From positions 253,994 to 317,993 of the forward strand of contig DHAE01000020.1 of the NCBI GenBank assembly GCA_002397315.1: 64,000 nt of DNA, read 5' to 3'. This document shows, piece by piece, positions 48,531 to 57,625 of the stretch; within the stretch, counting starts at the first letter, position 1, and each line of letters opens with the position of its first letter. The notes beneath the pieces were generated by a model, which worked only from the letters and a program-made list of their open reading frames with translations, searched no databases and was not told the origin of the DNA. The DNA is from Comamonadaceae bacterium UBA4962. GTDB taxonomy: Bacteria; Pseudomonadota; Gammaproteobacteria; Burkholderiales; Burkholderiaceae_C. The translations under genes were made by a program, and so were the position numbers.

Positions 48531-50129
48531 ATGAATGCTCCCCCCTCCCCGCAAGCTGCCGCCGGCGCGCCGCCGCGCCTGCAGCTGGCGGGCATCACCA
48601 AGCGCTATCCGGCCGTGGTGGCCAACAGCGGCGTGTCGCTCACCGTGCAGCCCGGCGAGGTGCACGCGGTGCTCGGCGAGAACGGCGCCGGCAAGTCCAC
48701 GCTGATGAAGATCATCTACGGCTCGGTCAAGCCCGACGAGGGTGCCGTGTGGTTCGACGGCCAACCGGTGTCCATCCGCAATCCGCAGGAGGCGCGGCAG
48801 TTGGGCATCGCGATGGTGTTCCAGCATTTCAGCCTGTTCGACACGCTCACGGTGGCCGAGAACGTCTGGCTGGGGCTCGATAAAAACCTGGCGCTGGCCG
48901 AGGTCACGCGTCGCATCCGCGACACCGCCGCGCAGTACGGCCTGGACATCGATCCGCTGCGGCCGGTGCACACCCTGTCGGTGGGCGAGATGCAGCGGGT
49001 GGAAATCATCCGCGCGCTGCTCACCTCGCCGCGCCTGCTGATCCTGGACGAGCCCACGTCGGTGCTCACGCCCCAGGCGGTCGAAAAGCTCTTCGTGGTG
49101 CTGCGCCAGCTGAGCGCCGAGGGCTGCAGCATCCTCTACATCAGCCACAAGCTGCACGAGATCCGCGCGCTGTGCACGGCGTGCACGGTGCTGCGCGGCG
49201 GCAAGGTGACCGGCGTGTGCAACCCGTCGGAGGAATCGAACGCCTCGCTGTCGCGGCTCATGATCGGCGCGGAGCCGCCGGCCCTGCAGCACCGGCCCGC
49301 GCGCGCGGGCGACGCCGTGCTGGAGGTCGAAGGCCTGAGCCTGCAGCGGGAGGACCCGTTCGGCGTGGAGCTGATCGACGTCGGTTTTTCCGTGCGGGCC
49401 GGCGAGGTCGTCGGCATCGCGGGCGTGTCGGGCAACGGCCAGAAGGAACTGCTCTACGCGCTCTCGGGCGAGGACACGCGCGCCGCGCCCGCCATGGTGC
49501 GCGTGGCGGGCCGCCCGGCCGGCCGCATGGGCCCGCGCGCGCGCCGTGCGCTGGGCCTGCACTTCGTGCCCGAGGAGCGCCTGGGCCGCGGCGCCGTGCC
49601 CACCATGGGCCTGGCGGACAACCTGTTGCTCACGCGCTCGGATTGCGTGGGCGCGGGCGGCTGGGTGCGCACCGGCGCGCTGGCCGCGCAGGCGCGCCGC
49701 ATCATCGAGCGCTTCCAGGTGAAGGCGGGCGGCCCGCAGGCGGCGGCGAAGTCGCTGTCCGGCGGCAACCTGCAGAAGTTCATCGTCGGGCGCGAGATCG
49801 ACGCCGGCCCGAAACTGCTGATCGTCTCGCAGCCCACCTGGGGCGTGGACGTGGGCGCGGCCGCGCAGATCCGCGGCGAGATCCTGGCGCTGCGCGACGC
49901 GGGCTGCGCGGTGCTGGTGCTGAGCGAGGAGCTCGACGAGCTGTTCGAGATCTCCGACCGTCTGCACGTGATCGCCAAGGGCCATCTGTCGCCCTCGATC
50001 GACCGGGCCGACGCCACGGTGGAGCGCATCGGCGAATGGATGAGCGGCCTGTGGAACGCCGACGTACAGGCGCACCTGGGCCGCCGGGAAAGCCAGGACC
50101 ATCCGGAGGGCGTGCATGCTCAAGCTTGA
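48531..50129 (+). CDS. Nucleoside/purine ABC transporter ATPase (two-domain, NupA/YufO type)
   Basis: 532 residues with two ABC cassettes like sugar and nucleoside importers. Cassette 1: Walker A GENGAGKST, signature LSVGEMQR, Walker B LLILDEPTSVL. Cassette 2 (from about residue 265): degenerate Walker A GVSGNGQKE, signature LSGGNLQK, and VSQPTWGVDVGA in place of the usual Walker B. It energises the permeases at 50116 and 51195 and the BMP lipoprotein at 52202. Start MNAPPSPQA. Adjacent to xdhAB (through the amidase islet), which argues for purines or nucleosides as substrate. Confidence 0.93.
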   Translation: MNAPPSPQAAAGAPPRLQLAGITKRYPAVVANSGVSLTVQPGEVHAVLGENGAGKSTLMKIIYGSVKPDEGAVWFDGQPVSIRNPQEARQLGIAMVFQHFSLFDTLTVAENVWLGLDKNLALAEVTRRIRDTAAQYGLDIDPLRPVHTLSVGEMQRVEIIRALLTSPRLLILDEPTSVLTPQAVEKLFVVLRQLSAEGCSILYISHKLHEIRALCTACTVLRGGKVTGVCNPSEESNASLSRLMIGAEPPALQHRPARAGDAVLEVEGLSLQREDPFGVELIDVGFSVRAGEVVGIAGVSGNGQKELLYALSGEDTRAAPAMVRVAGRPAGRMGPRARRALGLHFVPEERLGRGAVPTMGLADNLLLTRSDCVGAGGWVRTGALAAQARRIIERFQVKAGGPQAAAKSLSGGNLQKFIVGREIDAGPKLLIVSQPTWGVDVGAAAQIRGEILALRDAGCAVLVLSEELDELFEISDRLHVIAKGHLSPSIDRADATVERIGEWMSGLWNADVQAHLGRRESQDHPEGVHAQA

Positions 50130-51195
50130 ACCGCGTCCGCAGGCCTCGCGCCTGTGGACCTATGGCTCGCCGCTGCTCGCGCTGGCCTTCACCGTGCTGA
50201 TCGGCGTCCTGCTGTTCGCCGCCCTGGGCAAGGACCCGGTGCGCGGCCTGCAGGTGTTCTTCTGGGAGCCGATCAAGACGCAATACGCGATCGGCGAACT
50301 GATGGTCAAAGCCACGCCGCTGCTGCTGATCGCGCTGGGGCTGGCCGTCTGCTTCCGCTCCAACGTGTGGAACATCGGCGCCGAGGGCCAGTTCGTGATC
50401 GGCGCCGTGGCCGCGGGCGGCATCGCGCTGCTGGCGGACAAGACCACCGGGCCGTGGATCGTGCCGGCCATCCTGGTGGCCGGCGTGCTGGGCGGCATGT
50501 GCTGGGCCGGCATCACCGCGCTGCTGCGCGACCGCTTCAACGCCAACGAGATCCTGGTGAGCCTGATGCTCGTCTACGTGGCCACGCTGGTGCTGGGCTA
50601 CCTCGTCTACGGCCCCTGGAAGGACCCGATGGGCTACAACTTCCCGCAGACCCGCACCTTCGAGCGGGTGACGCAGATCCCGCGCCTGATGCAGGGCTCG
50701 CGCGTGACCATCGGCCTGCCGATCGCGCTGGCCGCCGCGGCGGCGCTCTGGGTGTTCCTGTTCCGCACGCGGGCCGGCTTCGCCCAGCAGGTGGGCGGGC
50801 TCGCCCCGGCCGCCGCGCGCTACGCCGGCTTCTCGTCGCGCCGCGCGCTCTGGACGGCGCTGCTCATCTCCGGCGGCGCCGCCGGCCTCGCGGGCGCGCT
50901 GGAAGTGGCCGGGCCCCTCGGCCAGCTCACGCCCTACGTGCCGGCGGGCTACGGTTTCGCGGCCATCATCGTGGCCTTCGTGGGCCGGCTGCACCCGGTG
51001 GGCATGGTGTTCTCCGCGCTGCTCATGAGCATGTTCTACATCGGCGGCGAACTCGCGCAGTCGCGCCTGGGGTTGCCGAAATCGCTCACGGGCGTGTTCC
51101 AGGGCCTGCTGCTGTTCACGCTGCTGGCCTGCGACACGCTGATCGCCTACCGCGTGCGCTGGGTCGGCGCGCCGGCCCGGAAAGGAGCCGCGTGA
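50116..51195 (+). CDS. ABC transporter permease (NupB/BMP-type importer, first subunit)
   Basis: 359 residues with about 8-9 membrane segments; BPD_transp_2 family. Motifs: FRSNVWNIGAEGQFVIGA, NANEILVSLMLVYVA and GYGFAAIIVAFVGRLHPVGM. It overlaps the ATPase gene by 14 bases and the second permease gene by one base (TGATG). Works as a heterodimer with the product of 51195. Confidence 0.94.
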   Translation: MLKLEPRPQASRLWTYGSPLLALAFTVLIGVLLFAALGKDPVRGLQVFFWEPIKTQYAIGELMVKATPLLLIALGLAVCFRSNVWNIGAEGQFVIGAVAAGGIALLADKTTGPWIVPAILVAGVLGGMCWAGITALLRDRFNANEILVSLMLVYVATLVLGYLVYGPWKDPMGYNFPQTRTFERVTQIPRLMQGSRVTIGLPIALAAAAALWVFLFRTRAGFAQQVGGLAPAAARYAGFSSRRALWTALLISGGAAGLAGALEVAGPLGQLTPYVPAGYGFAAIIVAFVGRLHPVGMVFSALLMSMFYIGGELAQSRLGLPKSLTGVFQGLLLFTLLACDTLIAYRVRWVGAPARKGAA

Positions 51196-52115
51196 TGGAA
51201 GCGTACGCACTGCTCCTGGGCTCCACGCTCAGCGCCGGCACCGTGCTGGCGCTCGCCGCGCTCGGGCTGCTCATCAACGAGAAGGCGGGCATCGTCAACC
51301 TCGGCGCCGAGGGCATCATGCTCTGCGCGGCCATCGCGGGCTTCGCCACCGCCGTGCACACCGGCAGCACCTGGGCGGGTTTCGCGGCCGGCATGGGCGC
51401 CGGCGCGCTGCTCGCCGCCGTGTTCGGCGTGCTGGTGATCTGGCTCAACACCAACCAGTACGCCACGGGTCTGGCGCTCAGCCTGTTCGGCGCGGGCTTC
51501 TCGGCCTTCGCGGGCATCCAGTACGTGCAGGCCAAGCTGCCCACGCTGCCGCAGTACGCGCTGCCGGTGCTGGGCGATCTGCCGCTGGTGGGCCCGGCGC
51601 TGTTCCGCCAGCATCCGCTGGTGTACGGCGCGATGGCGCTCACCGCGGGCCTCGCCTGGTTCCTCTACCGCTCGCGCGCGGGGCTGGTGCTGCGCTCGGT
51701 GGGCGAATCGCCCGAATCCGCGCACGCGCTCGGCTACCCGGTGCGGCGCATCCGCCTCGCGGCGGTGGTGGCGGGCGGCGCGCTGTGCGGTCTCGCGGGC
51801 GCCTACATCTCCACCGTCTACACGCCGCTCTGGGTCGAGGGCATGGTGGCCGGCCGCGGCTGGATCGCGCTGGCGCTCACCACCTTCGCCACCTGGCGCC
51901 CGGCACGGGTGTTGCTTGGCGCCTACCTGTTCGGCGGCGTGACGATGCTGCAGTTCCACCTGCAGGCCACGGGCGTGCAGGTGGCCAGCCAGCTCCTGAG
52001 CATGCTGCCCTACGTGGCCACCATCGTGGTGCTGGCGCTGATCTCGCGCAATCCGGCCTGGATCCGCGCGAACATGCCGGCCTCGCTGGGCAAGCCGTTC
52101 CATCCCGGGGGCTGA
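51195..52115 (+). CDS. ABC transporter permease (NupC/BMP-type importer, second subunit)
   Basis: 306 residues, BPD_transp_2 family with about 8 membrane segments: LINEKAGIVNLGAEGIMLCAA, NTNQYATGLALSLFG, GRGWIALALTTFATWRPARVLLGAYLFGG in pieces. Partner of the permease encoded just upstream. The gap to the binding protein gene is 86 bases. Confidence 0.94.
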   Translation: MEAYALLLGSTLSAGTVLALAALGLLINEKAGIVNLGAEGIMLCAAIAGFATAVHTGSTWAGFAAGMGAGALLAAVFGVLVIWLNTNQYATGLALSLFGAGFSAFAGIQYVQAKLPTLPQYALPVLGDLPLVGPALFRQHPLVYGAMALTAGLAWFLYRSRAGLVLRSVGESPESAHALGYPVRRIRLAAVVAGGALCGLAGAYISTVYTPLWVEGMVAGRGWIALALTTFATWRPARVLLGAYLFGGVTMLQFHLQATGVQVASQLLSMLPYVATIVVLALISRNPAWIRANMPASLGKPFHPGG

Positions 52116-52201
52116 CCGGGGCGCCGCGCCGTGCCATCATTGCCGTTTCCAAACGTTTCCGATTTCTTCTCTCACCTGTTTTCCCTGGAAGGACATTCGA
52201 C

Positions 52202-53368
52202 ATGACCGATCTGCACAAGCGCTCGCTGATGAAGGCCGCCGCGCTCTCCGCCCTGGCCGCCGCCGCGCTCGCGGGCTGCGGCAAGAAGGACGAGCCCGCA
52301 CCTGCGCAGACGCCCGCGGCCGCGCCCGCCGCCTCGGCCCCCGCGGCCAAGGCCGAGCCGCTGAAGATCGCGTTCGCCTACGTCGGCCCGGTGGGTGACG
52401 GCGGCTGGTCGTTCGCGCACGACAACGGCCGCAAGGCCATCGAAAAGGAATTCGGCGACAAGGTCGTCACCAGCTTCGTGGAGAGCGTGCCCGAGTCGGC
52501 CGATGCCGAGCGCGTGCTGCGCGACATGGCCGGCCAGGGCAACAAGCTGATCTTCGGCACCACCTTCGGCTACATGGAGACGATCCAGAAGATCGCCCCC
52601 GACTTCCCCGACGTGAAGTTCGAGCACGCCACCGGCTACAAGACCGCGCCGAACGTGCGCACATACGACAGCCGCACCTACGAAGGCGCCTACATGGCCG
52701 GCGTGATCGCGGGCGCCATGACCAAGTCGAACACCCTGGGCGTGGTCGGCTCGGTGCCGATCCCCGAAGTGATCCGCAACATCAACAGCTTCACGCTGGG
52801 CGCGCAGTCGGTGAACCCGAACGTCAAGACCAAGGTGGTGTGGGTGAACGAATGGTTCAGCCCGCCGAAGGAAACCGAAGCCGCCACCTCGCTGATCAAC
52901 GGCGGCGCCGACGTGCTGTTCCAGAACACCGATTCGCCCGCCGTGCTCAAGACCGCGCAGGAAAAGGGCAAGCGCGCCTTCGGCTGGGATTCCGACATGA
53001 CCGCCTACGGCCCCAAGGCCCACCTGGGCTCGGCCGTGATCAACTGGGGCCCGTACTACGTGAAGGCCACGCGCGACGTGCTGGAAGGCAAGTGGACCAC
53101 CGGCCAGAGCTGGTGGGGCGTGAAGGAAGGCGCGATCGACCTCGTCTCCATCGCCGACGACGTGCCCGCCGAGACCAAGGCCAAGGTCGAGCAGGTCAAG
53201 GCCGGCCTGAAGGACGGTTCGTTCTCCATCTGGAAGGGCCCGATCCTCGGCCAGGACGGCAAGGAACTGCTCGCCAAGGACGTGGTCGCCGACGACAAGT
53301 TCCTCTCCGGCGTGAACTTCTACGTCAAGGGCGTGGAAGGCACCGTGCCGGGCGGCGACAAGAAGTGA
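52202..53368 (+). CDS. BMP family lipoprotein, purine/nucleoside-binding protein of the ABC importer
   Basis: 388 residues. Signal with lipobox AALAGC (Cys about 25), an Ala/Pro linker, then a BMP (PnrA-like) fold: KIAFAYVGPVGDGGWSFAHDNGRKAIEKEF in pieces, VESVPESADAERVLRDMA, ATGYKTAPNVRTYDSRTYEGAYMAG, and SVINWGP-like ending. PnrA-type proteins bind purine nucleosides; the Trp and Phe near WSFAH and WDSDM would stack on the base. Last gene of the importer operon; a terminator follows. Together with adjacent xdhAB this supports uptake of purine bases or nucleosides. Confidence 0.93.
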   Translation: MTDLHKRSLMKAAALSALAAAALAGCGKKDEPAPAQTPAAAPAASAPAAKAEPLKIAFAYVGPVGDGGWSFAHDNGRKAIEKEFGDKVVTSFVESVPESADAERVLRDMAGQGNKLIFGTTFGYMETIQKIAPDFPDVKFEHATGYKTAPNVRTYDSRTYEGAYMAGVIAGAMTKSNTLGVVGSVPIPEVIRNINSFTLGAQSVNPNVKTKVVWVNEWFSPPKETEAATSLINGGADVLFQNTDSPAVLKTAQEKGKRAFGWDSDMTAYGPKAHLGSAVINWGPYYVKATRDVLEGKWTTGQSWWGVKEGAIDLVSIADDVPAETKAKVEQVKAGLKDGSFSIWKGPILGQDGKELLAKDVVADDKFLSGVNFYVKGVEGTVPGGDKK

Positions 53369-53428
53369 TCCGGTAGAGCGGCTTCGGGCCCACTGGCGTG
53401 ATGCCGGCGGGCCCGGCCCCTCTCTTCG

Positions 53429-53455
53429 ACAAGGCCGCCTCCGGGCGGCCGTTGT
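53429..53455 (+). terminator. Intrinsic terminator after the purine ABC operon
   Basis: Stem GGCCGCC-TCCG-GGCGGCC extended by ACAA/TTGT with one bulged G, followed by CTTTG; 60 bases past the stop of the binding protein gene. Confidence 0.75.
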
Positions 53456-53494
53456 CTTTGCGGCCCGCTTTTTTCCACTGCCCCCTGCCGATCC

Positions 53495-54190
53495 ATGACC
53501 CGCCTGCTGATCATCGAAGACAACCCGGAGCTGGTCGCCAATCTGTACGGCTTCTTCGAGCCGCTGGGCTACGTGCTGGACGATGCCCGCGATGGCGCCA
53601 CCGGCCTGCGCATGGCCACGCAGAACGGCTACGACGCCATCGTGCTGGACCTGATGCTGCCGCGGCTGGACGGCATGGGCCTGTGCCGCCGGCTCCGGGA
53701 GGAGTTCCAGAACCCCGTGCCGGTGCTGATGCTCACCGCCCGTGACCCGGTGGAAGACCGCGTGCAGGGCCTGGCGGTGGGGGCGGACGACTACCTGGTG
53801 AAACCCTTCTCGCTGAGGGAGCTGCATGCGCGCATCCAGGCCCTGGTGCGCCGTGCCCAGGGTCGGCAGGTGCAGGGCCTGCTGGCCTGGGAAGACCTGC
53901 AGGTGGACACCCGCATGCCGCGGGCCTGGCGGCAGGGCCGGGCCCTCGGCCTCACGCCCACCACCCACAAGCTGGCGCTGTGCCTGGTGCGTGCCGCGCC
54001 GGCCGTCGCGAGGAAGCAGGAGCTGGAATACCTGCTCTGGGGCGACGAACCGCCGGAGAGCGGCGCGTTGCGAACGCACATCCACGATCTGCGACAGCAG
54101 GTTGACAAAAACTTCACGGAGCCGCTGATAGAAACCGTGCACGGCGTCGGATGGCGCCTGCGCAGGCCGGGCGAGGCCGCGCCGGAGTGA
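53495..54190 (+). CDS. OmpR/PhoB family response regulator
   Basis: 231 residues. Receiver domain with D52 (VLDLMLPRLDG), acidic pair in IIEDN, Lys K103 in DDYLVKPFSLREL; C-terminal winged helix (about 130-222; TPTTHKLALCLV, SGALRTHIHDLRQQVDK, ETVHGVGWRL). Forms a two-component system with the kinase whose ATG lies 32 bases on. The neighbouring eptA gene is a likely target by analogy with PmrAB. Confidence 0.94.
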   Translation: MTRLLIIEDNPELVANLYGFFEPLGYVLDDARDGATGLRMATQNGYDAIVLDLMLPRLDGMGLCRRLREEFQNPVPVLMLTARDPVEDRVQGLAVGADDYLVKPFSLRELHARIQALVRRAQGRQVQGLLAWEDLQVDTRMPRAWRQGRALGLTPTTHKLALCLVRAAPAVARKQELEYLLWGDEPPESGALRTHIHDLRQQVDKNFTEPLIETVHGVGWRLRRPGEAAPE

Positions 54191-54222
54191 ATGAGCCGCC
54201 GCACTGCAGGAAGACGACCCCC

Positions 54223-55458
54223 ATGAAACTCATTGCCGGGCGCGTGACGCTCAGGACGCGCATCACGGTGTCGTTCGTGCTGCTGATGCTCGCGGTGATG
54301 GCGTTCGTGGTCGTGGCGGAACAGCTCGATTACGACGAGCTGAGGGCCTATGTGGAGTCGAAGAGCCTGCGGGGCGAACTGCCCCGGCTGCAGGCGGAGA
54401 TCGCGCAGGGCGCCACGCCCACGGTGCCGGAAGGCAGCACGCTCCACACCCCGGCCAGCGTGCCCGAAGCCCTGCGCCATTACGCGCCGGGATACCACCG
54501 GCTGGCGGGGCCGGAGGTGCGGCACCTGCTGGTGTTCGACTCCGGCGGCGCGCGCTACTACCTGCTGCGCAGCGGCGCGCATTACCGGTACCTGGAACAT
54601 GCCATCGACGGCTACGCCCTGGCGGTGATCCTGCTGTGCGTGCTCTGCGCGTTCTGGATCGGCCGGCTGACGTCGGAGCGCGTGACCGCACCCATCGCGC
54701 GCCTGGCGGACGCCGTCGAGCGCGGGCACAAGCCGTTTCCCTTCCTGGAAGCGCACGACGAGATCGGCGTGCTGGCACGTGCGTTCGCGCGGCACAGCGA
54801 CGAGGCGGAGCAGTTCCTGCAGCGCGAGCGCTGCTTCGTGGGCGATGCCAGCCACGAGCTGCGCACGCCGCTGGCCATCATCGGCGGTGCGGCGGAAACC
54901 ATCGCGGAGCAGTTGCCGGCCGGCAGCCCGCTGGTGCCGAGCGCCGAACGCATCGTGCGCACCACCGAGGAAATGCAGCGCCAGCTGTCGTGCCTGCTGC
55001 TGCTCTCGCGCGATCCGCAACGCCTTGCCCGGACGGACGTGCCGCTGCGCCTGCTGATCGAGGAATGCATGGCGCGCTGCCGGCCCTGGATAGCTGGCAA
55101 GCCGGTGGCGCTGGTCCTGGATGCGCCACAGGGCGTGCACGTGCACACCCATGCCGAACTGGCGCGCAGCGTGGTCTGGAACCTGCTGCGCAATGCCTGC
55201 CAGTACACCGATGCGGGCGAGGTGCGCATCACGCTGCGGGGCACCACGCTGGTGATCGCCGACACCGGGCCGGGGCTGCCGCCCAGCATCGATCCGCAGC
55301 AGTTCCAGCGCTTCGCGCCGAGTGCGCGCCAGAGCGGCGAGGGGCTGGGCCTGTCGATCGTGCAGCGCATCGTGGAGCACCTGGGCTGGCGCATGGCGGT
55401 CGATAGCTCCGACCAGGGCTGCCGCTTCACGCTGGAGATGGGCAGCGCGGCAACCTGA
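54223..55458 (+). CDS. Sensor histidine kinase
   Basis: 411 residues. Membrane segments (about 16-36 and 130-150) flank a short periplasmic sensor (about 37-128). HAMP-like linker, then the H-box GDASHELRTPLAIIGG, N-box VVWNLLRNACQYTDAG, and DTGPGLPP / GEGLGLSIVQRIVEHLGW. Start ATG 54223 has GGAAG ahead of it; an in-frame GTG 36 bases upstream is an alternative. Cognate regulator at 53495. Confidence 0.93.
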   Translation: MKLIAGRVTLRTRITVSFVLLMLAVMAFVVVAEQLDYDELRAYVESKSLRGELPRLQAEIAQGATPTVPEGSTLHTPASVPEALRHYAPGYHRLAGPEVRHLLVFDSGGARYYLLRSGAHYRYLEHAIDGYALAVILLCVLCAFWIGRLTSERVTAPIARLADAVERGHKPFPFLEAHDEIGVLARAFARHSDEAEQFLQRERCFVGDASHELRTPLAIIGGAAETIAEQLPAGSPLVPSAERIVRTTEEMQRQLSCLLLLSRDPQRLARTDVPLRLLIEECMARCRPWIAGKPVALVLDAPQGVHVHTHAELARSVVWNLLRNACQYTDAGEVRITLRGTTLVIADTGPGLPPSIDPQQFQRFAPSARQSGEGLGLSIVQRIVEHLGWRMAVDSSDQGCRFTLEMGSAAT

Positions 55459-55515
55459 GCCCTGGAGCAGGCCTGCGGACGCCGTGCCCGGTCCCTGGAC
55501 CGCGACGGGATGCTT

Positions 55516-55758
55516 TCAGACCACGAACACGCGCACCTGCTTTCTCACGCCGCTCTCGGTCACCTCCATCGATGCGGCATAAGGGGTTCCCGATCGTCGG
55601 GCCGCCACGATGGCCGGGATGTCCAGGCCCCGGCTGCGGAGCCCGGCGATCGCAGACCGCGGCAGCCAACGCGCCGCTGCGGTGATGGCGAATGCCGGCA
55701 CGGCGAAGCGGCGCTCCAGCGTTCCGGCCACGTACTTCTCCACGGTGATTCTGGGCAT
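55516..55758 (-). CDS. Conserved small protein of unknown function
   Basis: 80 residues: MPRITVEKYVAGTLERRF, then AITAAARWLPRSAIAGLRSRG and a C-terminal strand RKQVRVFVV. Start ATG preceded by AAGAAAAAACGGC. No family recognised; the pattern (beta-strand, amphipathic helices, charged strand) and its own ribosome site suggest a real gene. Between the kinase (convergent) and eptA (same strand, 32 bases upstream), so it may be in the eptA transcript. Confidence 0.6.
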   Translation of the reverse strand: MPRITVEKYVAGTLERRFAVPAFAITAAARWLPRSAIAGLRSRGLDIPAIVAARRSGTPYAASMEVTESGVRKQVRVFVV

Positions 55759-55790
55759 GCCGTTTTTTCTTTCTCTCTCTCGTTCGGGTT

Positions 55791-57512
55791 CTACAAAACC
55801 GGAAGGGCGCGCCAGCCGCCTGTGGGGCTGCTGTTTGCGGCCAGGGCCTGCGGAGGGCGCTGTGCCGCCCCGCGGCAGGGAGCGAACAGGTCTAGATGGG
55901 CTTCGTACACGCGGGTGCGGACATCGAGCAGGCCCAGCACCGAGTGGTAGAAGTGGTCATGACGGTAGGCGCGTGTGGCCGCATGGGCGCGCAGGCACGC
56001 GAGATCGAGCCCCGCCTGCTGCGCGAACCCCGGAGAGAACCACATCACCATGGGCACATGCGTCTGCTCCTGCGGCGCGATGAGATAGGGCGTGCCGTGC
56101 AGGTACATGCCGCGCTCGCCGAGCGATTCGCCGTGGTCGGAGAGGTAGACCAGGGCCCCATCGCGCTGCGCGGCATGCCGCTGCAGCAGCTCGATCGCCA
56201 TGCCCAGCACCCGGTCGGTGTGGACGAGCGTGTTGTCGTAGGTGTTGACCAGCGCCTCGCGGCTGCATTTCTGGATCTGGTTGCTGTCGCAGGTGGGGTG
56301 GAAGACCCGGTCCTGCGGCGGATAGCGCTCGAAATAGGCCGGTCCGTGGCTGCCAAGTTGGTGCAGCACGATCAGCGCATCGCCCTGCAGCGCGTCGATG
56401 TGCGCATCGAGCCCGTGCAGCAGCACGGTGTCATGGCAGGTGCCGTCCCGGTGGGGGCAGTGGCCGGCCGGTTTCAGCGCGGGCATGTCTTCGGTCGGCA
56501 CCCGCTCGCACACGCCCTTGCAGCCGCCGTTGTTGTTGTTCCGCCAGAGGATCTGCATGCCGGTGCGCTGCAGGATGTCGAGCAGGTTCTCTTCGGTCGC
56601 CGCGCGCACCTCGTCGTAGTGTGTGCGCGGCATGCGCGAGAACATGCAGGGCAGCGAGACCGCCGTCGCGGTGCCGCAGGACGCCACCTGCCGGAAGCTG
56701 ATGACGCCTTCCCGCTGCGACAGCAACGGATTGGTCGGCCGCGGGTAGCCGTTGAGCTGGAAGTTCTGCGCCCGCGCCGTCTCCCCGACCACGACCACCA
56801 CCAGCCGGGGCCGCGCGCCGGCGGCTGCAGCGGGGCGCGTGGCATCCTCGCCCACGGCGCGCAGCAGTTGCCGTTTCGCGATGAAGCGGCGCTTCAGGTA
56901 GCCGTTGGCATTGCGCACCACATTGAAGGGCAGCGCCTGGTCCCGCAGATGCCGGTGGTTGCGCAGCAGCGAGGCGTAATCCTTGTAGAACACGAAGGTC
57001 ACCGCGGCCAGCACCGCCGCCGTCGCCAGCACGTTGCCGGCCCACCAGAGCAGGGTCTGCACGGGATGCCCGCCCGCCCTGTCCGGCAGCAGCACCATCA
57101 CAGCGGCCGGCAGCACGCCCAGCAAGAGCACGGTGAGCAGCAGCGGCAGGGAGAGGTACGCCGTGAGTTCCGCCCGGTTGGTCTCGAACACGTTCTGCAC
57201 CATGCCGCGGTCGATCAGCACGTTGTAGTGCAGCATGAAGTGGCTGCAGCCCGCGCTGGTGACGACCAGCAGCGCGAGCAGCGGTTTGCGCACACCGGGC
57301 AGGGCCAGCACCGGCGTGAGCAGCAGGTTCGCGAGGCAGAACACGAAGACCGGCAGGCTGGCGAAGAACAGCAGGCTGCGCAGGCCGTCGATCTCCACGG
57401 TGGACCAGAGGGTCCGCCACAGCACGATGTTGCCGAAGGTGGTGAAGAACAGTGCGGCGATCCAGGTGCGTTGCACCGGATGCAGCCGCACGGAGACCGG
57501 ACGTTGGAGCAC
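55791..57512 (-). CDS. eptA: Lipid A phosphoethanolamine transferase, EptA type
   Basis: 573 residues. Five membrane segments fill residues 1-190; a periplasmic sulfatase-fold domain follows with the phospho-acceptor Thr in VVGETARAQNFQLNGY, RNNNNGGCKGVCERV, HQLGSHGPAYFERYP, and YLSDHGESLGERGMYLHGTPY (metal ligands). Many Cys pairs match the disulfides of EptA/MCR. It adds phosphoethanolamine to lipid A and lowers binding of polymyxin-type peptides. No ATG fits; GTG 57512 after GGGAATT is used. The OmpR-type two-component system next to it suggests PmrAB-like control. Confidence 0.92.
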   Translation of the reverse strand: MLQRPVSVRLHPVQRTWIAALFFTTFGNIVLWRTLWSTVEIDGLRSLLFFASLPVFVFCLANLLLTPVLALPGVRKPLLALLVVTSAGCSHFMLHYNVLIDRGMVQNVFETNRAELTAYLSLPLLLTVLLLGVLPAAVMVLLPDRAGGHPVQTLLWWAGNVLATAAVLAAVTFVFYKDYASLLRNHRHLRDQALPFNVVRNANGYLKRRFIAKRQLLRAVGEDATRPAAAAGARPRLVVVVVGETARAQNFQLNGYPRPTNPLLSQREGVISFRQVASCGTATAVSLPCMFSRMPRTHYDEVRAATEENLLDILQRTGMQILWRNNNNGGCKGVCERVPTEDMPALKPAGHCPHRDGTCHDTVLLHGLDAHIDALQGDALIVLHQLGSHGPAYFERYPPQDRVFHPTCDSNQIQKCSREALVNTYDNTLVHTDRVLGMAIELLQRHAAQRDGALVYLSDHGESLGERGMYLHGTPYLIAPQEQTHVPMVMWFSPGFAQQAGLDLACLRAHAATRAYRHDHFYHSVLGLLDVRTRVYEAHLDLFAPCRGAAQRPPQALAANSSPTGGWRALPVL

Positions 57513-57625
57513 GCGCAATTCCCATGGCTGAAAGAGCGCGCAGTGTCGGCAAGCGGGTGTCAGGAATTCGTTAAGAGCCGCTGGCGGAGCCCTCGGGAAT
57601 GGATGGATTCTGCGGACGGCTCCGG

